Assembly: GCA_964577995.1 (NCBI GenBank)
Contig: CAZOBP010000083.1
Location: 1 to 12,001, forward strand
Direction: 5' to 3'
Origin: JAUVXJ01 sp964577995
Lineage (GTDB): Bacteria > Chloroflexota > Anaerolineae > UBA7937 > B3-Chlor
DNA: 12,001 nucleotides
Shown here: one piece after another, positions 1 through 5,720 of the stretch
How positions within the stretch are numbered: position 1 is the first letter of the stretch
How the letters are laid out: every line of letters begins with the position of its first letter
The notes under the pieces: model-generated
Told to the model about the DNA's origin: nothing
Databases searched by the model: none
The model's input: only the letters and a program-made list of their open reading frames with translations
Position numbers and translations under genes: made by a program

Positions 1-266
1 ACCCCAACGTCAGGGTCAAGGATCTGACGGAGGAGGACGCAACGCGTATCCGCGTGGTTATTGATAGAGACCACAAGGTCGAGGGTGACTTGCGCCGAGA
101 GGTCACCCAGAACATCAAACGACTGCAGGAGATAGGGTCCTACAGGGGTCTGCGCCACCGCCGCAATCTGCCGGTGCGTGGCCAGCGCACCAGGACCAAC
201 GCGCGCACGAATAGGGGTGCGAGAAGAACGGTTCCTGGCAAGCGTCGGGCCAGGGCCAAGAAGTAG
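1..266 (+). CDS. rpsM: 30S ribosomal protein S13, C-terminal part (5' end outside window)
   Basis: The reading frame is open from base 3 to a TAG stop at 264-266, so the N-terminal third of the gene lies upstream of the window. S13 sits in the head of the small subunit, where it contacts the P-site tRNA and bridges to the large subunit. The visible 87 residues carry the family's C-terminal signatures: a V-E-G-D-L-R-R-E-V stretch, the S-Y-R-G-L-R-H-R-R segment, then L-P-V-R-G-Q-R-T-R-T-N-A-R-T and a lysine/arginine-rich tail. The tail ends R-A-K-K, as expected for the tail that reaches the decoding centre. The GTG at 54 could be misread as a start, but the homology continues upstream of it, so it is an internal valine. 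The position just before rpsK matches the usual order at the end of the large ribosomal operon. Identification is secure. Confidence 0.97.
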   Translation, partial: PNVRVKDLTEEDATRIRVVIDRDHKVEGDLRREVTQNIKRLQEIGSYRGLRHRRNLPVRGQRTRTNARTNRGARRTVPGKRRARAKK

Positions 267-272
267 CGAGAT

Positions 273-310
273 GCTCTGCACGGCCTGGACGTCCGCCTGT
301 GCAGTAGAGC
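273..310 (+). other. Imperfect stem-loop in the rpsM-rpsK intercistronic gap
   Basis: CTGCAC at 276-281 pairs with GTGCAG at 299-304. Inside it GGC (282-284) pairs with GCC (295-297) past a one-base bulge, leaving a 10-base loop. Outside it GCT (273-275) can pair with AGC (308-310) across a short bulge. A second small hairpin (CCGC 312-315, GCGG 322-325) follows before the rpsK ribosome binding site. There is no T-run, so this is not an intrinsic terminator. It may be an mRNA stability or translational control element; its function is unknown. Confidence 0.4.
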
Positions 311-352
311 GCCGCAGAAGAGCGGATCCCACTTCCTGAAGGGGAGGAATAG

Positions 353-748
353 GTGGCACGAAAACAGGCAAAGAGACGTGGACCACGCCGCGTGCGCAGG
401 GATGTTCCCTACGCACAGGCGCACATACAGTCGACTTTCAATAACACGATAATCACGATAACTGACTCCAATGGAGACGTTATCACGTGGAGCAGTGCAG
501 GCACCGTGGGCTTCAAGGGTTCCCGGAAGAGTACACCGTACGCGGCACAGCTTGCTGGTCAGCAGGCAGCCAGGCAGGCCATCGACATGGGCGTGAGGGA
601 GTTGGACATCTACGTCAAGGGTCCTGGACCTGGTCGAGAGGCAGCAGTACGCGCTCTGCAAGCGGCGGGACTTGGAGTCAGGTCGATTAGCGATGTGACA
701 CGCGTACCGCACAATGGGTGTCGTCCTCCCAAGAAGCGGCGCGTGTAG
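353..748 (+). CDS. rpsK: 30S ribosomal protein S11
   Basis: S11 forms part of the platform of the small subunit near the E site and the mRNA exit. The 131-residue product has the full family length. It shows the conserved beta-rich core, including A-H-I-Q-S-T-F-N-N-T-I-I-T-I-T-D, G-F-K-G-S-R-K-S-T-P-Y-A-A-Q, the glycine-rich K-G-P-G-P-G-R-E-A-A segment, and the basic C-terminus P-H-N-G-C-R-P-P-K-K-R-R-V. The start is GTG at 353, preceded by a GGAGG at 343-347 with a 5-base spacer; no other start upstream fits the family length. The gene follows rpsM after an 86-base gap, which is larger than other gaps in this operon and carries a possible RNA hairpin. Nothing in the protein itself is unusual. 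Confidence 0.98.
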   Translation: MARKQAKRRGPRRVRRDVPYAQAHIQSTFNNTIITITDSNGDVITWSSAGTVGFKGSRKSTPYAAQLAGQQAARQAIDMGVRELDIYVKGPGPGREAAVRALQAAGLGVRSISDVTRVPHNGCRPPKKRRV

Positions 749-799
749 CAGCCAACGTGGCTCGTCCCGTCTCGAGAGCGACTCACCAGAGGAGAAGAA

Positions 800-1435
800 A
801 TGGCAAGATACAGTGGCCCGGTCTGTAAACTCTGTCGTAGAGAAGGGGCAAAGCTCTTCTTGAAGGGAGATCGGTGCTTCACGGCAAAGTGTGCTTTCGA
901 GAAGCGCTCCTATCCGCCTGGCATGCACGGGCGCCGAGCTCGATTCAGGCGCAAGACCACTGACTTTGGTACACAGTTGCGAGAGAAGCAGAAGGCTCGG
1001 CGAATCTACGGTGTGATGGAGAGGCAGTTCCGTCGCTACTTCCGCATAGCGGAGAGACGTAAGGGCGTTACTGGCGCCAATCTCCTACAGGCCCTGGAAA
1101 GTAGACTGGACAATGTCGTTCACCGACTTGGCTTTGCCAGTTCGCGCGCCCAGGCGCGCCAGTTGGTCAGGCACGGGCACTTCGACGTCAACGGAACGAA
1201 GACCGATGTCCCATCCTACCTGGTCAAGCCGGGCGACCAGATAAGTGTGCGGGCCAGGAGCAAGACCAATGCGTACTTCCAGGCCGTGGCCCAGGAGATG
1301 GAGCATCGGTTCGTGCCAGAGTGGCTCAGCGTGGATGCCAATTCCCTGTCGGGACGAGTACTGGCTCTCCCGACTCGAGAGGAGATCGAAGCACCGCTCA
1401 ACGAGCAATTGATCACCGAGTACTATAGCAGGTAG
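800..1435 (+). CDS. rpsD: 30S ribosomal protein S4, zinc-binding type
   Basis: S4 is a primary 16S rRNA binding protein that starts assembly of the small-subunit body. In some bacteria it also represses the alpha operon translationally. The 211-residue product contains four cysteines near the N-terminus (C9, C12, C26, C31) in a C-x2-C-x13-C-x4-C arrangement, as in the zinc-containing S4 variants. The conserved S-Y-P-P-G-M-H-G motif follows. The RNA-binding S4 domain lies at roughly residues 101-165, with the signature L-E-S-R-L-D-N-V-V-H-R-L-G-F-A. The start is ATG at 800 with AGAGGAG at 788-794 just upstream. The order rpsK-rpsD-rpoA is the classical one. Whether the operon is autoregulated by S4 cannot be read from this window, because the operon leader lies outside it. 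Confidence 0.98.
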   Translation: MARYSGPVCKLCRREGAKLFLKGDRCFTAKCAFEKRSYPPGMHGRRARFRRKTTDFGTQLREKQKARRIYGVMERQFRRYFRIAERRKGVTGANLLQALESRLDNVVHRLGFASSRAQARQLVRHGHFDVNGTKTDVPSYLVKPGDQISVRARSKTNAYFQAVAQEMEHRFVPEWLSVDANSLSGRVLALPTREEIEAPLNEQLITEYYSR

Positions 1436-1476
1436 GGCAGTTTCTCGCTTCAGAAGCTGTTAGAGGAGGGACACCC

Positions 1477-2439
1477 TTGCTACCCAATTTGGTTCTGCCC
1501 AAGATAGAGATTGAAGCGATCTCCGAGCGGTACGGGCGTTTCGTAGTCGGGCCGCTGGAGAGTGGCTATGGTGTGACAATCGGCAATTCCTTACGGCGGG
1601 TTCTTCTCTCCTCCTTGGCCGGCGCCGCGATCACTTCCGTCAGAGTAGATGGCGTCCACCACGAGTTCTCGCCGATAGCGGGGGTCAAAGAAGATACGAT
1701 GACCTTGCTTCTCAACCTGAAGCAGGTCAGGATGAGACTGCACGGAGACGAGCCTGTACGACTGAGGCTCGAGGTCGAGGGAGAAGGGGTCGTCACAGCA
1801 GGAGACATCGAGTGCCCGAGCGAGGTGGAGATCGTCAACCCCGAGCTTCCCTTGCTCACTCTGGATGCCAACGACTCCAGAGTGGAGATGGAGATGACCG
1901 CCGAACGGGGACGGGGATACAGTCCCAGCGAGGAGAGAGGTGAGCTCGGCATAGGTCAACTGCCTGTGGACGCCGTGTTCTCTCCCATTCGCAGAATAGC
2001 TTACGTGGTCGATCGAGTGCGCATTGGCGAGATCACCGATTTCGACCAACTCAAACTGGATATCTGGACTGATGGAACCATCCAGCCCGAGGAGGCTCTC
2101 AGTAGCGCCGCCCAGATGCTGGCAAGGCATTTCTCTTTGGTGGCCAACGTCGCAGGAGCGCTGATCGACGAAGGAGAGGAGGCCGTGGAAGAAGGCATCC
2201 CATCACGGATCTACGAGATGCCTATCGAGGACCTCGACCTCACCGTGCGAGCCTTCAACTGCCTGAAACGCGCCGGGATCACGACGGTCGGCATGATTCT
2301 AGAGAAGCTAGAGAAGGGCGACGACGAGATCTTGGCGATTAGGAACTTCGGGCGGAAGTCCCTCGATGAGTTGAAGCAGGCATTGAGTGAGAAGAACCTC
2401 CTCCCGGAACCGCAGGAGGAAGAGAGCGATGAGACATAA
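1477..2439 (+). CDS. rpoA: DNA-directed RNA polymerase subunit alpha
   Basis: The alpha dimer is the assembly platform of RNA polymerase, and its C-terminal domain contacts UP elements and activators. The 320-residue product has the N-terminal assembly domain (about residues 1-230), including R-Y-G-R-F-V-V-G-P-L and the G-x-T-x-G-N-S-L-R-R-V-L-L-S-S-L motif. A short acidic linker (about 232-242) follows. The C-terminal domain (about 250-310) carries L-T-V-R-A-F-N-C-L-K, whose arginine corresponds to the DNA-contacting R265 of E. coli alpha, and the helix-hairpin-helix N-F-G-R-K-S-L-D-E-L. The start is an unusual TTG at 1477, supported by AGAGGAGG at 1462-1469 with about 7 bases of spacing; the homology begins immediately after it. 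The 3' end overlaps the rplQ start by 11 bases. Identification is secure. Confidence 0.98.
   Translation: MLPNLVLPKIEIEAISERYGRFVVGPLESGYGVTIGNSLRRVLLSSLAGAAITSVRVDGVHHEFSPIAGVKEDTMTLLLNLKQVRMRLHGDEPVRLRLEVEGEGVVTAGDIECPSEVEIVNPELPLLTLDANDSRVEMEMTAERGRGYSPSEERGELGIGQLPVDAVFSPIRRIAYVVDRVRIGEITDFDQLKLDIWTDGTIQPEEALSSAAQMLARHFSLVANVAGALIDEGEEAVEEGIPSRIYEMPIEDLDLTVRAFNCLKRAGITTVGMILEKLEKGDDEILAIRNFGRKSLDELKQALSEKNLLPEPQEEESDET
2414..2420 (+). promoter_or_regulatory. Ribosome binding site fixing the rplQ start inside rpoA
   Basis: AGGAGGA lies 8 bases before ATG 2429, within the last codons of rpoA. An upstream in-frame start at 2387 would add 14 residues not found in L17 proteins, so this site decides the start and implies translational coupling to rpoA. 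Confidence 0.8.
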
Positions 2440-2797
2440 GATAGCGGGTCGCAGACTGAAGCGGTCCAGCGGGCATAGACGAGCGTTGTTCAGGAATCTG
2501 ATCACGGAGCTTTTCCGTCATCGACGGATTACTACCACCGAGGCCAAGGCGAGGGCTGTGCGTGCGGAAGCGGAGAAGCTGATTACCGTCGCCAAGCGCT
2601 CCCTGGACAAAGAGAACGACCTTCACGAGCGCCGTCAGGTGTTGCGTACCGTATCGGACAAAGAGGTCTTGCGAGAACTGTTCGAGACCATCGCTCCTGA
2701 GTACAAGGATCGCCCTGGAGGTTACACGCGGATCATCAAGCTTGGATCCCGTCAGGGTGACGCTGCGGCCATGGCCATACTCGAACTCGTGGAGTGA
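2429..2797 (+). CDS. rplQ: 50S ribosomal protein L17
   Basis: L17 binds 23S rRNA near the peptide exit tunnel on the solvent side of the large subunit. The 122-residue product begins M-R-H-K-I-A-G-R-R-L-K-R and continues with the conserved H-R-R-A-L-F-R-N-L, E-L-F-R-H-R-R-I-T-T-T-E-A-K-A and A-P-E-Y-K-D-R-P-G-G-Y-T-R-I-I-K-L segments. These cover the full family domain. The chosen ATG overlaps the end of rpoA by 11 bases and has its own ribosome binding site. The stop TGA at 2795-2797 overlaps the GTG at 2794, which is one possible truA start. No anomaly is seen. Confidence 0.97.
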   Translation: MRHKIAGRRLKRSSGHRRALFRNLITELFRHRRITTTEAKARAVRAEAEKLITVAKRSLDKENDLHERRQVLRTVSDKEVLRELFETIAPEYKDRPGGYTRIIKLGSRQGDAAAMAILELVE

Positions 2798-2805
2798 GTT
2801 GCTGG

Positions 2806-3558
2806 ATGCAGGGGGGTGATACCGGGACCCGCAACCTGAAGGCTATTGTTGAATACGATGGCACCAGATATGCGGGTTTCCAACTGCAACCCGACCGGCC
2901 GACGATCCAGGGTGAGTTGGAGGGAGCGCTGACTGAGGTGACTCAAGAGAAGAGCAGGGTTGTGGGAGCTGGGAGAACAGACGCTGGGGTTCATGCGCGG
3001 GGACAGGTCATTCACTTCCTGACTGGATGGAAGAGATCGGTGGAGGAACTGCACAGGGCCTTCAACGCGGTGCTCCCGCCTGACATCGCGATCAGGGAAC
3101 TGAGCGTGGTTCGCCCTGACTTTCACGCCCGATTCAGCGCCGTGACACGAGAATATCGCTACGACATTCTCAACCAGGAGGTCCGGTCGCCATTGGAGGC
3201 GCGATACGCATACCATCTTGAGCAGCCCCTCGATGCGCAATCCATGAGGGAGGCGGTGGCGTATGTGGTTGGAAGCCATGATTTCGCGTCCTTCGGGCTG
3301 CCCACCCAAGGTCATAGCACTGTGCGCGACATGGCGGAGGCCAGTTGTACGAAAGAGGGCCATCACATATTCGTCGATCTGGAAGCTAATGGCTTTCTGC
3401 GGCACATGGTGCGCGCTATAGTGGGCACCCTGCTGCTTGTAGGCAGAGGGATCCTGGCCTCTGCGGATGTCAAGGAGATTCTCGAGGCCAGGGATAGGGG
3501 CCAGGCAGGCCCAGCAGCCCCGGCCCACGGCCTTTGCCTGGTGAGAGTGAACTACTGA
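2806..3558 (+). CDS. truA: tRNA pseudouridine(38-40) synthase TruA
   Basis: TruA isomerises uridines 38-40 in the anticodon stem-loop of many tRNAs to pseudouridine. From ATG 2806 the product has 250 residues, close to the family norm. Near the N-terminus are L-K-A-I-V-E-Y-D-G-T-R-Y-A-G-F-Q and the catalytic loop G-A-G-R-T-D-A-G-V-H-A, whose D59 is the nucleophilic aspartate of the pseudouridine synthase fold. Later signatures include F-H-A-R-F-S-A, R-E-Y-R-Y, the G-S-H-D-F-A-S-F segment and N-G-F-L-R-H-M-V-R. An alternative start is GTG at 2794, which overlaps the rplQ stop as GTGA and adds four residues. I prefer 2806 because GGAG at 2791-2794 stands 11 bases before it, while 2794 has nothing. 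Location between rplQ and rplM is common in several phyla. Confidence 0.95.
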   Translation: MQGGDTGTRNLKAIVEYDGTRYAGFQLQPDRPTIQGELEGALTEVTQEKSRVVGAGRTDAGVHARGQVIHFLTGWKRSVEELHRAFNAVLPPDIAIRELSVVRPDFHARFSAVTREYRYDILNQEVRSPLEARYAYHLEQPLDAQSMREAVAYVVGSHDFASFGLPTQGHSTVRDMAEASCTKEGHHIFVDLEANGFLRHMVRAIVGTLLLVGRGILASADVKEILEARDRGQAGPAAPAHGLCLVRVNY

Positions 3559-3569
3559 GGTATCGAGAT

Positions 3570-3998
3570 ATGAGAACTCATTCCACGAAACCTTCCGAGA
3601 TCGAGCGTGAGTGGTACGTGGTCGATGCCGAAGGCCAGACGCTGGGACGGCTGGCTTCGGAGATAGCAAAGATCCTGAAGGGAAAGCACAAGCCTATCTA
3701 CACTCCCCATCTGGATACTGGCGACTACGTCGTCGTCATCAATGCCAAGAAGGTCCACGTCACCGGCCGCAAGCTGGATCAGAAGATGTACTACCGCCAT
3801 TCCGGCTACCCAGGCGGGTTGACGGCCGTTTCATTGCGCGACCAGTTGAAGAGACACCCTACAAGGGTTATTCGCTCGGCAGTCAAGGGTATGCTGCCTC
3901 ACAACAGACTGGGCCGGGCCATGATGAGGAAGCTCAAGGTGTACGCGGGCGATGCTCACCCTCATGAGGCTCAGCAACCCAGATCACTGGAATTGTGA
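3570..3998 (+). CDS. rplM: 50S ribosomal protein L13
   Basis: L13 is an early-assembly protein of the large subunit that binds 23S rRNA. The 142-residue product has the normal length and shows E-W-Y-V-V-D-A-E-G-Q-T-L-G-R-L-A-S near the N-terminus. It also has G-K-H-K-P-I-Y-T-P-H, G-D-Y-V-V-V-I-N-A, Y-Y-R-H-S-G-Y-P-G-G, the conserved A-V-K-G-M-L-P-H-N-R-L-G-R segment and L-K-V-Y-A-G at the end. The ATG at 3570 is selected because TGAGGT lies at 3556-3561 with 8 bases of spacing. A longer in-frame start at 3534 lies within truA and adds sequence with no family match. Only 11 bases separate the gene from truA, so co-transcription is certain in practice. It pairs with rpsI, as usual. Confidence 0.97.
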   Translation: MRTHSTKPSEIEREWYVVDAEGQTLGRLASEIAKILKGKHKPIYTPHLDTGDYVVVINAKKVHVTGRKLDQKMYYRHSGYPGGLTAVSLRDQLKRHPTRVIRSAVKGMLPHNRLGRAMMRKLKVYAGDAHPHEAQQPRSLEL

Positions 3999-4021
3999 GA
4001 CCTGTGGCCCTGAACTGAGGC

Positions 4022-4029
4022 AAGGAGGT
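4022..4029 (+). promoter_or_regulatory. Strong ribosome binding site for the extended rpsI
   Basis: AAGGAGGT stands exactly 8 bases before GTG 4038. An ATG at 4031 is in another frame and only one base from this site, so it is not usable. The site supports translation of the whole acidic S9 extension rather than a start at the core domain. Confidence 0.85.
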
Positions 4030-4037
4030 TATGAGTA

Positions 4038-4736
4038 GTGGCGGAAGAGAAGGAAGTGGCAGAAGCGACAGAGGCTCCGGGGGAGGAGTCACCGGCTGGT
4101 GAAGAAGTCGGCGAGATAGAGGTGCCGCAGACGGCGGATAGTCAGCCGCAGGGGACTGTGGAATCGACCACAGCCAGCGAAGCACAGCCGGCGGATGAAG
4201 AGGAGACCGCGCCAGAGGAGTCTGCAGGTGTACCCCTGGCTGATGAGGCCCCGCAGGAGACGATATCTGTCGAGGATGAGGCCGAGCCCCTGTCGCCGGA
4301 GCGTGCTGACAGGGTGCCCACGCTGGATGAGCTGGGCCTCAGGACTGACGTATACTACTATGGCACCGGAAGGCGGAAGACGTCCAGCGCCCAGGTCCGC
4401 CTCTATCCCTCCAAAGAACCTGCCATTATCGTCAACGACAAGCCGGCGGATGAATACTTCTCGCGTTCCGCCGACATCACATTCCTCAGGAGGCCGCTAC
4501 GGGCCACGGCAACTGAAGATGCATTCAGGATAACGGTCAAGGTCACGGGGGGAGGGATCACCGGGCAGGCCAGCGCCATACGCCACGGTATTGCCCGGGC
4601 TCTGACCAAGGCGAACCCCGAATTCCGGCCCACTCTGCGCAGGGAGGGGTCTCTCACTCGAGACCCTCGCATGAAGGAGCGAAAGAAGCCCGGTCTGAAG
4701 CGAGCTAGGAAGGCACCGCAGTACACCAAGCGGTAG
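4038..4736 (+). CDS. rpsI: 30S ribosomal protein S9 with a long acidic N-terminal extension
   Basis: S9 lies in the head of the small subunit, and its C-terminal K-R reaches the P-site tRNA. The 232-residue product is about 100 residues longer than a usual S9 (about 130). The core starts at Y-Y-Y-G-T-G-R-R-K-T near residue 106. It continues with I-I-V-N-D, V-T-G-G-G-I-T-G-Q-A-S-A-I-R-H-G-I-A-R-A-L, S-L-T-R-D-P-R-M-K-E-R-K-K-P-G-L and the end A-P-Q-Y-T-K-R, all typical. Residues 1-90 contain 24 glutamates and 3 aspartates but only two basic residues. They are rich in Ala, Pro, Ser and Thr and are predicted disordered. GTG 4038 is supported by an ideal ribosome binding site. An internal GTG at 4314 would give a 140-residue S9 but has only a weak GGAG 12 bases upstream. 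The extension may shield the basic protein before assembly; this is inference. Confidence 0.95.
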   Translation: MAEEKEVAEATEAPGEESPAGEEVGEIEVPQTADSQPQGTVESTTASEAQPADEEETAPEESAGVPLADEAPQETISVEDEAEPLSPERADRVPTLDELGLRTDVYYYGTGRRKTSSAQVRLYPSKEPAIIVNDKPADEYFSRSADITFLRRPLRATATEDAFRITVKVTGGGITGQASAIRHGIARALTKANPEFRPTLRREGSLTRDPRMKERKKPGLKRARKAPQYTKR

Positions 4737-4746
4737 AGGAAGCACA

Positions 4747-4779
4747 AGCGCCGTGCCACACCACGGCGCTTTTTCTTTT
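4747..4779 (+). terminator. Intrinsic terminator of the ribosomal protein operon
   Basis: A perfect 9-bp stem, AGCGCCGTG (4747-4755) with CACGGCGCT (4762-4770), closes a 6-base loop and runs directly into TTTTCTTTT. It begins 10 bases after the rpsI stop. On the opposite strand the same hairpin is not followed by a T-run, so it acts mainly on + strand transcripts. Confidence 0.93.
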
Positions 4780-4808
4780 CCCCAACTTCGGAGGTCCTGA
4801 TCGGATGA

Positions 4809-4831
4809 CCGCGCAGCAAGAAGCTGCGTGG
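4809..4831 (-). other. Hairpin just past the end of the prenyltransferase operon
   Basis: CCGCGCAGC (4809-4817) pairs with GCTGCGTGG (4823-4831) around AAGAA, giving 9 bp with one G-T wobble. It starts 8 bases beyond the stop codon of the downstream - strand prenyltransferase. No T-run follows on the - strand, so it is at best a weak or Rho-assisted terminator, or an mRNA 3'-end stabiliser. Confidence 0.45.
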
Positions 4832-4838
4832 TGGCAAG

Positions 4839-5708
4839 TCAGAACAGGTAGAGGATAGCGAGCACCGAAACGGCCCAGAGCAAGTTGCTGATGAGCAGCG
4901 GTGGATCCTTGATCAGGATCTCCTCTGGAGTCCCTGGGAGTCCTCCGCTTTGGATCAGGAGTAAGTAACGCAAGATCCCGTAGAGGACAAAGGGGATGGT
5001 CAGCATCATGCTCTTGTTCTCGGGCACGTGACCTCCCCAGAAGGTGTAAAGCGAATAGGCGATCACCGTGGATGAGGTTACCACGGAGATCATCTGTGCA
5101 AGGAGGGTGGAATCGTAGTCTGCCAGCACCTTTCGATGTCTGGGCGCCACATCGCCAAGAACGATGAGTTCGTGGCGTCGCTTGCACAGAGCCAGAAAGA
5201 GGGCCAGAAAACTGCCACACACGTAGAGCCAGGGCGAGAAAGTCGTGGCCCCGGCAACGACCGAGCCTGACGTGACCCTCAAGATGAAGGCGGCCGCAAT
5301 GGCCAGGACGTCGAGAATAACGTAGTTGGTCAAGAGGAGCGAGTAGGCGATCTCAACCGTCAGGAAGAGCGAAGCAACCAGACCGAATCTGACGTCCACC
5401 ACAAAAGCCAACGCCAGGCTGATCGAGGCCAGCACGATCGCCGCGCCCAAGGCTGCCGACCTGTTGAGCCTCCCGGCGGCCAACGGGCGATCACGCTTCG
5501 CAGGATGGAGTTTGTCTCGCTCCGTGTCGACCAGATCGTTGACCAGGTACGAGGCGCTGGAGAGAAGACAGAGACAAACGAAAGCAAATCCCGATCTCAC
5601 GATCAGATCGGGCGTCCTGAGCTTCATGCCGAAGACCAGGGCTGCGAACATGAAAGTGTTCTTCAACCAGCGCTTGGGGTGCATGGAGATGAGCAACTCT
5701 GTGACCAA
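4839..5708 (-). CDS. UbiA-family prenyltransferase, decaprenyl-phosphate phosphoribosyltransferase type (copy 2)
   Basis: This is an integral membrane enzyme of the UbiA superfamily. Its closest known functional group is decaprenyl-phosphate phosphoribosyltransferase (Rv3806c/UbiA of mycobacteria), which joins phosphoribosyl pyrophosphate to a polyprenyl phosphate for cell-envelope glycan synthesis. The product has 289 residues and about eight or nine hydrophobic segments. The family's N-terminal M-H-P-K-R-W-L-K-N lies at residues 9-17, and the metal-binding N-D-x-x-D-x-x-x-D motif is N-D-L-V-D-T-E-R-D at 57-65, followed by H-P-A-K-R-D-R-P-L-A-A-G-R. The start is TTG 5708. Its ribosome binding site GGAG (5720-5717) shares a base with the TAG stop of the upstream copy and stands 8 bases away, so translation is probably coupled. 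It aligns without gaps to that copy (about 53% identical). Exact substrate is not provable from sequence. Confidence 0.85.
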   Translation of the reverse strand: MVTELLISMHPKRWLKNTFMFAALVFGMKLRTPDLIVRSGFAFVCLCLLSSASYLVNDLVDTERDKLHPAKRDRPLAAGRLNRSAALGAAIVLASISLALAFVVDVRFGLVASLFLTVEIAYSLLLTNYVILDVLAIAAAFILRVTSGSVVAGATTFSPWLYVCGSFLALFLALCKRRHELIVLGDVAPRHRKVLADYDSTLLAQMISVVTSSTVIAYSLYTFWGGHVPENKSMMLTIPFVLYGILRYLLLIQSGGLPGTPEEILIKDPPLLISNLLWAVSVLAILYLF

Positions 5709-5716
5709 GTCGGCCG

Positions 5717-5720
5717 CTCC
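5717..5720 (-). promoter_or_regulatory. Ribosome binding site overlapping the upstream stop codon
   Basis: Read on the - strand the sequence is TAGGAG, where TAG ends the upstream prenyltransferase and GGAG is the ribosome binding site of the next gene, 8 bases before TTG 5708. It supports the TTG start and a stop-restart type of coupling. Confidence 0.7.

Noticed and set aside
54..56. GTG as the start of a short gene
   Set aside because: The S13 homology continues upstream of it to the window edge, so it is an internal codon of the truncated rpsM.
140..928. A 262-residue reverse-strand open frame opposite rpsM-rpsK-rpsD
   Set aside because: It crosses three certain ribosomal protein genes on the other strand, has many Cys and Arg and no family signature, and lacks a plausible ribosome binding site.
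2752..3669. A 305-residue reverse-strand open frame opposite truA, longer than truA itself
   Set aside because: It is fully antisense to truA and the ends of rplQ and rplM, which have unmistakable family motifs; the translation is rich in His, Arg and Ser with no recognisable domain, typical of a GC-rich shadow frame.
4031..4033. ATG just before rpsI as a possible start
   Set aside because: It is in a different frame from S9, only one base from the ribosome binding site, and its frame gives a Gly/Ser-rich peptide with no support.
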